64,000 nt of DNA from Pelomonas aquatica (GCF_026712205.1 NZ_JAPPUW010000001.1:410956-474955), one strand, 5' to 3'. Counted from the first letter of the stretch, positions 42,308-53,323 are shown. Made by a program: numbers and translations. The notes: generated by a model from the sequence alone, not told the origin.

Positions 42308-44299
42308 GTGACCTCCCTGGACCTCGCCCTGCTCTATCTCGTGGCCGCCGTGCTCGGCGTGGTGGCCTGCCGCTCGCTGAAGCTGCCGCCCATGCTGGGC
42401 TATCTGGCCGTCGGCGTCACGATCGGGCCGAATGCGCTGGCCTTCGCCCACGACTCGGCCAGCATCCAGTACCTGGCCGAGTTCGGCGTCGTCTTCCTGA
42501 TGTTCGTCATCGGGCTGGAGTTCAACCTGCCCAAGCTGCGCGCGCTGAAGACGGCCGTGTTCGGCCTGGGCCTGGCCCAGGTGGTGCTGACGATCGCCGG
42601 CGCGATGCTCGGCAATGCGCTGCTGGTGGCCGGTTTCGCGGCGCTGGGCTGGGCCTGGGACCTGGGCTGGCGCGGCGCCCTGGTGCTGGGCGCGGCCATG
42701 GCGATGAGCTCCACGGCCATCGTCGTCAAGCTGATGGCCGAGCGGCTGGAGCTGGAGAGCCCGCACGGCCGGCTGGTCATGGGCGTGCTGCTGTTCCAGG
42801 ACCTGGCCGTCGTGCCGCTGCTGGTGCTGATCCCGGCGCTGAACAGCGGCGCCGCCGAGATGGCCGACGCGCTGGCCGTGGCCGCCGTGAAGGCGGCCGT
42901 GCTGCTCGGCCTGCTGCTGTACGGCGGCCAGAAGCTGATGCGCTGGTGGCTCACGCTGGTGGCGCGGCGCAAGAGCGAAGAGCTCTTCATGCTGAACCTG
43001 CTGTTCGTCACGCTGGGCCTGGCCTGGCTGACCGAGCATGCCGGCCTGAGCCTGGCGCTGGGCGCCTTCGTCGCCGGCATGCTGATCGCCGAGACCGAAT
43101 ACAAGCACCAGGTGGAGACCGACATCCGGCCCTTCCACGACGTGCTGCTGGGCCTGTTCTTCATCACCATCGGCATGAAGCTGGACTGGCATCCGCTGGT
43201 GGACAGCTGGTGGCTGGTCATCCTGCTGACGACGCTGCCCGTGCTCGCCAAGTTCGCGTTGATCGCCGCGCTGGCGCGGCTGTTCAGGTCGCCGCCCGGC
43301 GTGGCCCTGCGCACCGGCCTCTACCTCGCGCAGGCCGGCGAGTTCGGCTTCGTGCTGCTGACGCTGGGCGCCCAGCAGCGCCTGATCGGCGCGCCCTGGG
43401 TCAGCCCGGTGCTGGCGGGCATGGTGCTGTCCATGCTCGTCACGCCCGTCATCGTGATGTACAGCAACCGCATCGTCATGAAGCTCAGCAGCAGCGACTG
43501 GCTGATGCAGTCCGTGCAGCTGACCACCATCGCCAGGAAGGCCATCAAGAGCGAGGCCCACGTCATCATCTGCGGCTACGGCCGCTCGGGCCAGAATCTG
43601 GCGCGGCTGCTCGACGGCGAGCGCATCCCCTATATGGCGCTGGACCTCGACCCCGACCGCGTGCGCCAGGCCGCCGCCGCCGGCCAGAACGTCGTGTTCG
43701 GCGACGCGGCCAAGGTGCAGAGCCTGATGGCCGCCGGCCTGGCGCGGGCCAGCGCCGTCGTCGTCAGCTACCACGACACGCCCTCGGCGCTGAAGATCCT
43801 CCACCTCGTGCAGGCCCATGCCCCCAGGGTGCCCGTCATCGTGCGCACCATCGACGACACCGACCTCGAGAAGCTGCGCGCCGCGGGTGCCACCGAGGTC
43901 GTGCCCGAGGCCATCGAGGGCTCGCTGATGCTGGCCTCGCATGCGCTGGCGCTGGTGGGCGTGCCGATGCGTCGCGTCATCCGCATCACGCGCGACGCGC
44001 GCGACCGCCGCTACGGCCTGCTGCGCGGCTACTTCCACGGCGCGGACGACGACACCGCCGACGAGCTCGACCAGGCGCGCCTGAGCTCGGTCACGCTGCC
44101 CACGGCCAGCCCCCACGCCGGCCGGCCTCTGGACGAGCTGGCCCTGCATGCCCTCGGCGTCGCCGTGGTGTCGCTGCGCCGCGCCGGCGGCAAGGGCCAG
44201 CAGGTGGCCGGCGCGACGCTGGCCGGCGGCGACACCCTGGTGCTCAGCGGCACGCCGGCCGCGCTGGCGCTGGCCGAGGACAAGCTGCTGGTGGGTTGA
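42308..44299 (+). CDS. CPA2-family K+/H+ antiporter (Kef type)
   Basis: 663 aa. About 12 membrane segments (LALLYLVAAVLGVVACRSL to about 390) with the CPA2 signatures LEFGVVFLMFVIGLEF-like and FLFQDLAVVPLL-like are followed by a TrkA-N/RCK NAD-binding domain (VIICGYGRSGQNLARLLDG) and a TrkA-C domain near the end. Kef systems export K+ in exchange for H+ during electrophile stress. The GTG at 42308 is taken because it starts the first helix; upstream residues would overlap the divergent hsdR promoter. A hairpin overlaps the stop codon. Confidence 0.9.
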   Translation: MTSLDLALLYLVAAVLGVVACRSLKLPPMLGYLAVGVTIGPNALAFAHDSASIQYLAEFGVVFLMFVIGLEFNLPKLRALKTAVFGLGLAQVVLTIAGAMLGNALLVAGFAALGWAWDLGWRGALVLGAAMAMSSTAIVVKLMAERLELESPHGRLVMGVLLFQDLAVVPLLVLIPALNSGAAEMADALAVAAVKAAVLLGLLLYGGQKLMRWWLTLVARRKSEELFMLNLLFVTLGLAWLTEHAGLSLALGAFVAGMLIAETEYKHQVETDIRPFHDVLLGLFFITIGMKLDWHPLVDSWWLVILLTTLPVLAKFALIAALARLFRSPPGVALRTGLYLAQAGEFGFVLLTLGAQQRLIGAPWVSPVLAGMVLSMLVTPVIVMYSNRIVMKLSSSDWLMQSVQLTTIARKAIKSEAHVIICGYGRSGQNLARLLDGERIPYMALDLDPDRVRQAAAAGQNVVFGDAAKVQSLMAAGLARASAVVVSYHDTPSALKILHLVQAHAPRVPVIVRTIDDTDLEKLRAAGATEVVPEAIEGSLMLASHALALVGVPMRRVIRITRDARDRRYGLLRGYFHGADDDTADELDQARLSSVTLPTASPHAGRPLDELALHALGVAVVSLRRAGGKGQQVAGATLAGGDTLVLSGTPAALALAEDKLLVG

Positions 44300-44314
44300 A
44301 GACACCCACAGTTT
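44291..44314 (+). terminator. hairpin overlapping the antiporter stop codon
   Basis: GTGGGT (44291-44296) and ACCCAC (44304-44309) flank TGAAGAC, which includes the TGA stop at 44297-44299; AGTTTTG follows. A short but well-placed Rho-independent terminator candidate. Confidence 0.5.
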
Positions 44315-44388
44315 TGATGCCTGGGTGACAAGCGCGCGGCGAGGGCTGCGCCAAACTGGCGCCACCCGCACTCGAACCAAGCCGCGTC

Positions 44389-45663
<1,275 letters not shown>

Positions 45664-45693
45664 GCACGGCCGCGCCTGCGGCTCGACCCCTTC

Positions 45694-45716
45694 CAACGGC
45701 GCCTCTGGCGCCGTTG
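45694..45716 (+). terminator. terminator of the acyl-CoA dehydrogenase gene
   Basis: CAACGGCGCC (45694-45703), loop TCT, GGCGCCGTTG (45707-45716), followed by the T-rich TCGTTCTGTCT. A perfect 10-bp stem 31 bp behind the stop. Confidence 0.65.
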
Positions 45717-45827
45717 TCGTTCTGTCTCCACGGCGGCATCGGGCCGCCGAACTTCTGCGGGGCCGGGGCGCATCGGGGCTAACCCGGACAGCCGATGCGC
45801 AAACCAGCATCGAGAAGTCCAAAAATG

Positions 45828-45860
45828 TGATTAGTCGCGGATCGGTCACTTCCCTAGCAT
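45828..45860 (+). promoter_or_regulatory. shared arabinan-regulon promoter box, copy upstream of the TonB receptor
   Basis: A 33-bp block beginning TGATTAG and ending CTTCCCTAGCAT. It aligns without gaps to 49891-49923 upstream of the arabinonate dehydratase gene. TAGCAT at 45855-45860 would serve as the -10 hexamer, 92 bp before the receptor ATG. Confidence 0.55.
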
Positions 45861-45951
45861 GAGTTTCATACCCCAGCCCACAGGCCCGCTTAGAGGCTCT
45901 AGACGGTTGCCGAGGTTGGCCGCTCATTCCCAAAACGATCCCGGAGACAAG

Positions 45952-48828
45952 ATGAAGAAACCAGCCCTGGTGCTGCTGCGCGCAGGCACCGACACCCAGC
46001 GTTTCGCCCTGAGCCTGACGGCCGCCGCCGCGCTGGCCGCCCTGGCCACCACCGCCGTGGCCCAGGAAGCCGCCAAGACCGAGGCGCAGCAGCTGGACAC
46101 GGTGACCGTCACCGGCGTGAAGGCATCGCTGACCAAGAGCCTGGCGGTCAAGCGCACCAGCGACCAGGTCGTGGAATCGGTCGTCGCCGAAGACATCGGC
46201 AAGCTGCCCGACAACAACGTCGTCGAGGCGCTGCAGCGCGTGACGGGCATCCAGGTCACGAACCGCGCCGGCGGCGAAGTCGGCACCCTGTCCATCCGCG
46301 GCATGCCCGACGTCGAGACCACGTGGAACGGCCGCAACATCTTCACCGCGTCCGGCACGCAGGTCGCGCTGCAGGACATCCCCTCGACGCTGGTGCGCCA
46401 GATCGACGTCTACAAGACGCGCGACGCCAGCCAGCTGGAAACCGGCATCGCCGGCCAGATCGACGTGAAGTCGCTGCGCCCCTTCGACTTCAAGGGCGCG
46501 AAGTTCTCGCTGTCGGCGCGCGACACCTATCTCGACCCCGCGAAGAAGTCGAACCCGCAGCTGAGCGCGATGGCCAGCGACCGCTGGCAAACCGGCATCG
46601 GCGAGGTCGGCGCCCTGGTCAACCTGTCGATGACCCGGACGAACTACCGCAACGAGAGCGTGACGCCGGGTGCGATGGTGCCGTTCGCCAGCCCCAATGC
46701 CGGCGAAGACCCGGCCGGCTACACGCCGCTGCAGCGCATCTTCGACACCGCCGTCTGGACGCCCGGCACCCATGCCGGCCTGCCGGAGGCGGCGGGTTCG
46801 ACGCTGAACTTCAACGGCAAGGCCTACCCCTACTACCTGTCGCGTGACGCCATCTTCCAGAGCGACGTCCAGGGCAGGCGCGAGCGCCCGGCCGCGAACC
46901 TCGCGCTGCAGTGGAAGCCCAACGAGGACGCGGTGTACACCTTCGAGTCGATGTACAACGGTTATCGCGACAAGACTTTCAACCAGCTGCTGTTCAGCTT
47001 CGTGGACTGGTGGGGCAACCTGGGCAGCAACCCCGCGGGCTCGATCACGACCTACCCGGGCACGAACATCATCAAGACCCGTACGGTCGGTTCGGTGTAT
47101 GGCTTCAACAGCGGCGACTACACCACGTCGGCCACCGATTCCTACATCTACGCGCTGAACGGCAAGTGGAACCTGGGCGACCGCCTGCGCCTGGACGGCG
47201 ACCTGTCCTACCAGACCAGCAAATACCACTCGGAGTTCACCGCCACCCGGATCGATCGCGTGGCGGATGCCATCAACGTCGACTTCAATTCCGGCGGCGG
47301 CAATATGTCGTTCCACTTCAACGACGATGCCAAGCTGACCGACCCGACCCAGTGGAACGTGGCGCAGTTCTACGACAACGCCAACCGCAACGAGGGCAGC
47401 GCCGGGACGGCCAGCCTGTCGGGCAGCTACGACGCCGACTGGGGCGCCGTGAAGACCCTGCATTTCGGCCTGCGCTACGACGACCGCAAGGCGTCGGAGG
47501 CCAACCGGACGCAGTCGGCCTACCTGGGCAAGAACCTGGCCACGCTGGGTTCGAACTACTACTGGACCAACTCGGGCTTCGGCACGGACATCTCCAGCGT
47601 TCCGCGCACATGGATGGAGCCCCATGCCTATTACATCCGCGACCACATCGACGATTGGCGCAAGCTCTATCACGCGGCGGACGCGAACTTCCTGACGACG
47701 GACCAGCTGCATCTGCAGAAGACCTTCGACGTCGATGAGAAGACGAGCAACCTCTACCTGATGGCGGACACCGAGAACGAGCTGCTCGGCCACACGCTGA
47801 AGGGCAACTTCGGCCTGCGCTACACCAACGTCGGCACCGACATGACCTTCTACAAGGTCGATGCGACGACCAAGGCGGTCACGCCGTCCAGCGCCAGCAA
47901 GTCGACCGGCAAGTTCCTGCCCAGCCTGACCCTGCGCTACGACCCGGCCAAGGACGTGCTGCTGCGCTTCAACTACGGCGAGACGCTGCGCCGCCCGAAC
48001 TTCGGCGACCTGAATCCCGTGCTGCAACTGGGCGACGACGTCTCCAAGGTCGGTTATGGCTCGGGCGGCGGCGGCAATCCCGACCTGAAGCCGACGCGCT
48101 CCAAGAACCTCGACCTGACGGCCGAGTGGTATTTCCAGAAGGACAGCGCGCTCTACGGCACGGCGTTCACGCGCCGGATCGAGGGCCTGGTGGTGGGCCT
48201 GCGCCACAAGGTCCACGTCGACCGGGCCAACGACCCCTTCGCCAACTCGACCTCGGGCGGCGACCACAGCAACGGCTACGACTACGTCATCAACTCGCCG
48301 GTCAACGCCTCCAACGGCCGCATCAGCGGCTTCGAACTGGGCACGGTCTATTTCCCCAAGGGCCTGCCGTGGATCCTGGACGGCCTGGGCTTCCAGGGCA
48401 GCTACACGCAGCTGAGCTCGTCGCAGAACGTGCCCGACGCCAACGACGCCGGCGTCATCGTCGCCCAGCTGAAGACGCCGTTCTTCGGCGTGTCGAACCG
48501 CTCCTACAACGCGACGCTGGCCTACGAGAAGGGCCCGGTCGGCGCACGCCTGTCCTATGTCTGGCGCTCCGGCTTCCTGGCCGGCAACGAAGCCGCGCTG
48601 TTCGCCAACCCGATCGGCATCTGGCGCCACCCGGAACACAGCCTGGACTTCCAGCTGACCTACAACATCAACGACCGCATGTCCTTCGATGTCAGTGGCG
48701 TCAACCTGACCAACGAGAAGCAGCAGCAGTATTACCACTTCGGTGACGCGGGCAGCGCGCAGACGACCAACTTCGGCACGGTCCAGATCGGCCGCTCGTT
48801 CTCGGCCGGCTTCCGCTGGAAGCTGTAA
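45952..48828 (+). CDS. TonB-dependent receptor of the arabinan locus
   Basis: 958 aa. The signal peptide (ending AVAQEAA) is followed by a TonB box region (LDTVTVTGVKASLTKSLAVKR) and a plug with VVAEDIGKLPDNNVVEALQRVTGIQV, the phrase typical of the large carbohydrate-type receptors first noted in Xanthomonas and Caulobacter. A long barrel ends in an aromatic residue-rich strand (IGRSFSAGFRWKL). The ATG at 45952 has GGAG eight bases before it; a frame start at 45859 adds no signal peptide. Its place ahead of arabinan-degrading genes, and the shared promoter box, indicate arabino-oligosaccharides as substrate. Confidence 0.9.
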   Translation: MKKPALVLLRAGTDTQRFALSLTAAAALAALATTAVAQEAAKTEAQQLDTVTVTGVKASLTKSLAVKRTSDQVVESVVAEDIGKLPDNNVVEALQRVTGIQVTNRAGGEVGTLSIRGMPDVETTWNGRNIFTASGTQVALQDIPSTLVRQIDVYKTRDASQLETGIAGQIDVKSLRPFDFKGAKFSLSARDTYLDPAKKSNPQLSAMASDRWQTGIGEVGALVNLSMTRTNYRNESVTPGAMVPFASPNAGEDPAGYTPLQRIFDTAVWTPGTHAGLPEAAGSTLNFNGKAYPYYLSRDAIFQSDVQGRRERPAANLALQWKPNEDAVYTFESMYNGYRDKTFNQLLFSFVDWWGNLGSNPAGSITTYPGTNIIKTRTVGSVYGFNSGDYTTSATDSYIYALNGKWNLGDRLRLDGDLSYQTSKYHSEFTATRIDRVADAINVDFNSGGGNMSFHFNDDAKLTDPTQWNVAQFYDNANRNEGSAGTASLSGSYDADWGAVKTLHFGLRYDDRKASEANRTQSAYLGKNLATLGSNYYWTNSGFGTDISSVPRTWMEPHAYYIRDHIDDWRKLYHAADANFLTTDQLHLQKTFDVDEKTSNLYLMADTENELLGHTLKGNFGLRYTNVGTDMTFYKVDATTKAVTPSSASKSTGKFLPSLTLRYDPAKDVLLRFNYGETLRRPNFGDLNPVLQLGDDVSKVGYGSGGGGNPDLKPTRSKNLDLTAEWYFQKDSALYGTAFTRRIEGLVVGLRHKVHVDRANDPFANSTSGGDHSNGYDYVINSPVNASNGRISGFELGTVYFPKGLPWILDGLGFQGSYTQLSSSQNVPDANDAGVIVAQLKTPFFGVSNRSYNATLAYEKGPVGARLSYVWRSGFLAGNEAALFANPIGIWRHPEHSLDFQLTYNINDRMSFDVSGVNLTNEKQQQYYHFGDAGSAQTTNFGTVQIGRSFSAGFRWKL

Positions 48829-48849
48829 GCAGCCACGCGCTGCAGCCAC

Positions 48850-48887
48850 GGGGCGTTGCCGCATTCGGCGGGCAGCGCCCCTTTTTT
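48850..48887 (+). terminator. Rho-independent terminator after the TonB receptor gene
   Basis: The stem GGGGCGTTGCCGC / GGCGGGCAGCGCCCC with an ATTC loop is followed by TTTTTT (48882-48887). It lies 21 bp behind the receptor stop and 20 bp before the next gene, so part of the transcription may read through. Confidence 0.85.
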
Positions 48888-48907
48888 CTTCGAGAGATTC
48901 CTTCGCG

Positions 48908-49858
48908 ATGTCCGACCTGCTTGAGCCGCTGATCCGCCAGCGCGCCGACCCCCACATCTCCCGCCATGCCGATGGCTTCTACTACTTCACCGCCTCGGTG
49001 CCACAGTACGACCGCATCGAAGTGCGTCGCGCGACGACGATCCAGGGCCTGGTGGATGCCCCCGTCTTCGACGTCTGGCACAAGCCCGACACGGGGCCGT
49101 GCGCCGAGCTGATCTGGGCGCCCGAGCTGCACTTCAACGACGGCGCCTGGGTTGTCTATTTCGCCGCGGCGCCGTCGCGCGACATCGTCGGCGGCCTGTT
49201 CCAGCACCGCATGTTTGCGCTCCGGAACAGCGCGGCCGACCCGCTCGGCGGGCCCTGGGAGTTCCTCGGCCAAGTGGATTCCGGCATCGACAGCTTCTGC
49301 CTGGACGCCACCAGCTTCAGCCATCGCGGCCGGCTCTACTACCTGTGGGCGCAGAAGGATCCCGCCATCCCCGGCAATTCCAATCTCTACATCGCGCCGA
49401 TGAAGACGCCCTGGCAGCTCGGCGGCCCGCCCGTCATGCTCAGCAAGCCCGAGTTCGACTGGGAATGCCGCGGCTTCCTCGTCAACGAGGGGCCGTCGGT
49501 GCTGATCCGCCAGGGCCGCGTCTTCATCAGCTACTCGGCCAGCGCGACCGACGAGAACTATGCGATGGGCCTGCTGTGGGCCGACGAGAACGCCGACCTG
49601 CTGGCCGGCAACAGCTGGCACAAGTCGCCCGAGCCGGTCATGCGCAGCTGCGCCGAGGACAGCGTCTTCGGCCCCGGCCACAACAGCTTCACGGTCGGCG
49701 CCACGCCCGGCGAGGTGCTGCTGGTCTACCACGCCCGCACCTACACCGGGATCGAAGGCGACCCGCTGTGGAACCCCGACCGCCACACGTTTGTGAAGCC
49801 GCTGCGCTGGAGCGCCGACGGCATGCCGGTCTTCGGCAAGCCCTCGCGCCGGGACTGA
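48908..49858 (+). CDS. glycoside hydrolase family 43 enzyme, cytoplasmic (arabinofuranosidase-like)
   Basis: 316 aa five-bladed propeller of the GH43 type. The catalytic base is expected in RQRADPHISRHADGFYYFTA and the general acid in FLVNEGPSVLIRQGRVFISYS. WAPELHF and SVFGPGHNSFTV are family landmarks. There is no signal peptide, so it acts inside the cell on imported short arabino-oligosaccharides. Substrate choice (alpha-L-arabinofuranosyl or xylosyl) is inferred from the surrounding genes. It starts right after the receptor terminator. The ATG at 48908 has a weak AGAGATT-type ribosome site. Confidence 0.83.
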   Translation: MSDLLEPLIRQRADPHISRHADGFYYFTASVPQYDRIEVRRATTIQGLVDAPVFDVWHKPDTGPCAELIWAPELHFNDGAWVVYFAAAPSRDIVGGLFQHRMFALRNSAADPLGGPWEFLGQVDSGIDSFCLDATSFSHRGRLYYLWAQKDPAIPGNSNLYIAPMKTPWQLGGPPVMLSKPEFDWECRGFLVNEGPSVLIRQGRVFISYSASATDENYAMGLLWADENADLLAGNSWHKSPEPVMRSCAEDSVFGPGHNSFTVGATPGEVLLVYHARTYTGIEGDPLWNPDRHTFVKPLRWSADGMPVFGKPSRRD

Positions 49859-49890
49859 TACCGGAAACGGCATCGATGCCCAAAGGAATT

Positions 49891-49923
49891 TGATTGGATT
49901 GCAATTCCGCCGCTCCCTAGCAT
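49891..49923 (+). promoter_or_regulatory. shared arabinan-regulon promoter box, copy upstream of the dehydratase
   Basis: A 33-bp block beginning TGATTGG and ending GCTCCCTAGCAT, co-linear with 45828-45860. TTGGAT (49894-49899) and TAGCAT (49918-49923) are 18 bp apart and form a possible promoter. The inverted repeat GGAATT-N12-AATTCC (49885-49908) overlaps the -35 and could be a repressor operator. Confidence 0.55.
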
Positions 49924-49974
49924 CGAATCAGAGCGGCACTTCCGCCCGCTGTCAGAACGACCTCGAGACAAGAC

Positions 49975-51729
49975 ATGACGACTGAGGACAAGAAGCGCAA
50001 GCTCAAGCTGCGCTCCGCCGAGTGGTTCGGCAGCCAGGACAAGAACGGCTTCATGTACCGCTCCTGGATGAAGAACCAGGGCATCCCCGACCACGAGTTC
50101 CAGGGCAAGCCCATCATCGGCATCTGCAACACCTGGAGCGAGCTGACGCCCTGCAACGCCCACTTCCGCAAGCTGGCCGAGCACGTCAGGCGCGGCATCA
50201 TCGAAGCGGGCGGCTGGCCGGTGGAGTTCCCGGTCTTCTCCAACGGCGAGAGCAATCTGCGCCCCACGGCCATGCTGACGCGCAACCTCGCCAGCATGGA
50301 TGTCGAGGAAAGCATCCGCGGCAACCCGATGGACGCCGTCGTGCTGCTGGTGGGCTGCGACAAGACGACGCCGGCCCTGCTGATGGGCGCGGCGAGCTGC
50401 GACGTGCCGGCCATCGTCGTCACCGGCGGCCCCATGCTCAACGGCAAGCTCAATGGCAAGAACATCGGCTCGGGCACGGCCGTGTGGCAGCTGCACGAGC
50501 AGGTCAGGGCCGGCGAGATCAGCATGCACGACTTCATGGCCGCCGAGGCCGGCCATTCGCGCTCGGCCGGCACCTGCAACACCATGGGCACGGCCAGCAC
50601 CATGGCCTGCATGGCCGAGGCCCTGGGCACTTCGCTGCCGCACAACGCGGCCATCCCCGCCGTCGATGCACGCCGTTATGTGCTGGCCCATCTGTCCGGC
50701 ATGCGCATCGTCGAGATGGTCTGGGAGGAGCTGACGCTGTCCAAGGTGCTGACCCGGCAGGCCTTCGAGAACGCCATCCGCGTGAATGCCGCCATCGGCG
50801 GCTCCACCAACGCCGTCATCCACCTGAAGGCCATCGCCGGCCGCATCGGCGTGGACCTGGAGCTGGAGGACTGGACCCGCATCGGCCGCGGCACGCCCAC
50901 CCTCGTCGACCTGCTGCCCTCGGGCCGCTTCCTGATGGAGGAGTTTTATTACGCCGGCGGCCTGCCCGCCGTGCTGCGCCGCCTCGGCGAGGCCGGCCTG
51001 CTGCCGCACAAGGACGCGCTGACCGTCAACGGCAAGAGCCTGTGGGCCAACGTCGTCGATGCCCCCATCTACGACGACGAGGTCATCCGCACCCTCGACA
51101 ACCCGCTGATCCAGGACGGCGGCATCTGCATCCTGCGCGGCAACCTCGCACCGCGCGGCGCCGTGCTCAAGCCCTCGGCCGCCACGCCCGAGCTGATGAA
51201 GCACCGCGGCCGCGCCGTCGTGTTCGAGAACTTCGAGGACTACAAGGCACGCATCGTCGACCCCGATCTCGACGTCGATGCGAGCTCCGTCCTCGTCATG
51301 AAGAACTGCGGCCCCAAGGGCTACCCCGGCATGGCCGAGGTCGGCAATATGGGCCTGCCGCCGAAGCTGCTGGCCGCCGGCGTGAAGGACATGGTGCGCA
51401 TCTCCGACGCACGCATGAGCGGCACCGCCTACGGCACCGTCGTGCTGCATGTCGCGCCCGAGGCCCGCGCGGGCGGGCCGCTGGCCGTCGTGAAGGAAGG
51501 CGACTTCATCGAGCTGGACTGCGCGGCCGGCCGCCTGCATCTGGACATCTCCGACGCCGAACTGCAGCAGCGCCTGGCCGACTGGGCCGCCGCCCAGGCC
51601 GTCGACCCGCAGGACGCCAGCGGCTACCGCAACCTCTACGTGCAACATGTGCTGCAGGCCGACGAGGGCTGCGACTTCGACTTCCTGCGCGGCAAGCGCG
51701 GCTCCGCCGTGCCGCGCCATTCACATTGA
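49975..51729 (+). CDS. L-arabinonate dehydratase (IlvD/EDD family)
   Basis: 584 aa. The three Fe-S cluster cysteines expected from characterised L-arabinonate dehydratases are present: C60 (ELTPCNAH), C128 (VGCDK) and C201 (SAGTCNTMG), with K130 at the position that is carbamylated in that enzyme. The reaction dehydrates L-arabinonate to 2-keto-3-deoxy-L-arabinonate in the oxidative arabinose pathway. Dehydration of other pentonates or hexonates cannot be excluded by sequence alone, but the arabinan setting supports arabinonate. It heads the second transcript of the locus behind the shared promoter box. The aldehyde dehydrogenase gene follows after seven bases. Confidence 0.9.
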   Translation: MTTEDKKRKLKLRSAEWFGSQDKNGFMYRSWMKNQGIPDHEFQGKPIIGICNTWSELTPCNAHFRKLAEHVRRGIIEAGGWPVEFPVFSNGESNLRPTAMLTRNLASMDVEESIRGNPMDAVVLLVGCDKTTPALLMGAASCDVPAIVVTGGPMLNGKLNGKNIGSGTAVWQLHEQVRAGEISMHDFMAAEAGHSRSAGTCNTMGTASTMACMAEALGTSLPHNAAIPAVDARRYVLAHLSGMRIVEMVWEELTLSKVLTRQAFENAIRVNAAIGGSTNAVIHLKAIAGRIGVDLELEDWTRIGRGTPTLVDLLPSGRFLMEEFYYAGGLPAVLRRLGEAGLLPHKDALTVNGKSLWANVVDAPIYDDEVIRTLDNPLIQDGGICILRGNLAPRGAVLKPSAATPELMKHRGRAVVFENFEDYKARIVDPDLDVDASSVLVMKNCGPKGYPGMAEVGNMGLPPKLLAAGVKDMVRISDARMSGTAYGTVVLHVAPEARAGGPLAVVKEGDFIELDCAAGRLHLDISDAELQQRLADWAAAQAVDPQDASGYRNLYVQHVLQADEGCDFDFLRGKRGSAVPRHSH

Positions 51730-51736
51730 AATCACC

Positions 51737-53323
51737 ATGAGCAACACCATCCAGGGTCTGGCGCTGATCGGCGGCCAGGCGGTGCGCGGCGCGGGGGCTG
51801 CTTTCCAGGCCTTCGACCCGGGCAGGGGCCAAGCCCTCGGCCCCGACTTCAACGCCGTCGACGCGGCGCAGGTGGAACAGGCCTGCGCGCTGGCCGGCGC
51901 CGCCTTCGACGCCTTCCGCGCCACCGGCGACCACGAGCGCGCGGACTTCCTCGACCTGATCGCCGCGCAGATCCTCGCGCTCGGCGACGAACTCATCGTC
52001 CGCGCGATGGCCGAGACGGGCCTGCCGCGTGCGCGCCTGGAAGGCGAGCGCGGCCGCACCGTCAACCAGCTCAGGCTCTTCGCCGAACTGCTGCGCGAGG
52101 GCAGCTGGCAGGACGCCCGCATCGACAGCGCGCTGCCGCAGCGCCAGCCGCCGCGGCCCGACCTGCGGCTGCGCTGCGTCGGCGTCGGCCCCGTGGCCGT
52201 GTTCGGCGCGAGCAACTTCCCGCTGGCCTTCTCGGTGGCCGGCGGCGACACGGCCGCGGCGCTGGCCGCCGGCTGCCCCGTCGTCGTGAAGGCGCACTCG
52301 GCCCACCCGGGCACGTCGGAGCTCGTCGGCCGCGCCGTCGTCGAGGCGGTGCGCCAGTCCGGCTTGGCCGCAGGCGTGTTCGCGCTGCTGACCGGCAGCG
52401 GCCATGGCATCGGCGACACCCTGGTGCGCCACCCGGCCATCCAGGCCGTCGGCTTCACCGGCTCGCGCAGCGGCGGCCTCGCGCTGATGGCCGCCGCGGC
52501 CGCGCGGCCTCAGCCCATCCCGGTCTACGCCGAGATGAGCAGCATCAACCCCGTCGTCCTGCTGCCCGGCGCGCTCAGCCGTCGCGGCGCCGACATCGCG
52601 ACCGGATTCGCGGCGTCGCTGACGATGGGCGTCGGCCAGTTCTGCACCAACCCCGGCCTGGTGCTGGGCCTTGCCGGCGCCGACTTCGACCGCTTCGCCG
52701 CCGCGGCCGCCGAGGCCCTCCGGCCCGTGCCCGCAGGCACCATGCTGACCCCCGGCATCGCCAGCGCCTACCAGCGCGGCGAAGAGGTGCTGGCCGCCCA
52801 GCCCGCCGTGGCCGGGCTGCTGCGCGGCGCGTCCAGCGGCTGCCAGGGCGCGCCCAGCCTGTTCAAGACGACGGGCGCCGCCTTCCTGGCCAACCATGCG
52901 ATGTCGGCCGAGATCTTCGGCCCCGCCTCGCTGCTGGTCGCCTGCCGGGACATCGCCGAGCTGCTGGCCGTCATCGAAGGCCTGGAAGGCCAGCTGACCG
53001 CCACACTGCAGCTGCAGGACGACGACGAGGACGACATCGCCGCCGCGCGCACGCTGCTGCCGGCGCTGGAGCGCAAGGTCGGCCGCATCCTCGCCAACGG
53101 CTACCCGACCGGCGTCGAGGTGTCGACGGCCATGGTGCACGGCGGGCCCTTCCCGGCCACCAGCGACGGTCGCAGCAGCTCGGTCGGCACGGCGGCCATC
53201 CAGCGCTTCCTGCGCCCGGTCTGCTACCAGAACCTGCCGCGCGCGCTGCTGCCGGCGGTGCTGCGCGAACCCAACGAGCGCGGCGTCTGGCGACGCCGCG
53301 ACGGCGCCCTGACGCGCAACTGA
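51737..53323 (+). CDS. alpha-ketoglutarate semialdehyde dehydrogenase
   Basis: 528 aa NADP-type aldehyde dehydrogenase. Visible motifs: GPVAVFGASNFPLAFSVAGGD, GFTGSRSGG, the catalytic Glu in YAEMSSINPVV and the catalytic Cys in GVGQFCTNPGLV. The FGASNFPLAF/AEMSSINP pattern is typical of the KGSADH branch, which makes 2-oxoglutarate in the last step of the oxidative pentose pathway. The start ATG at 51737 lies seven bases after the dehydratase stop. The intermediate step, 2-keto-3-deoxy-arabinonate dehydratase, and the first steps are not encoded in this window. Confidence 0.9.
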   Translation: MSNTIQGLALIGGQAVRGAGAAFQAFDPGRGQALGPDFNAVDAAQVEQACALAGAAFDAFRATGDHERADFLDLIAAQILALGDELIVRAMAETGLPRARLEGERGRTVNQLRLFAELLREGSWQDARIDSALPQRQPPRPDLRLRCVGVGPVAVFGASNFPLAFSVAGGDTAAALAAGCPVVVKAHSAHPGTSELVGRAVVEAVRQSGLAAGVFALLTGSGHGIGDTLVRHPAIQAVGFTGSRSGGLALMAAAAARPQPIPVYAEMSSINPVVLLPGALSRRGADIATGFAASLTMGVGQFCTNPGLVLGLAGADFDRFAAAAAEALRPVPAGTMLTPGIASAYQRGEEVLAAQPAVAGLLRGASSGCQGAPSLFKTTGAAFLANHAMSAEIFGPASLLVACRDIAELLAVIEGLEGQLTATLQLQDDDEDDIAAARTLLPALERKVGRILANGYPTGVEVSTAMVHGGPFPATSDGRSSSVGTAAIQRFLRPVCYQNLPRALLPAVLREPNERGVWRRRDGALTRN

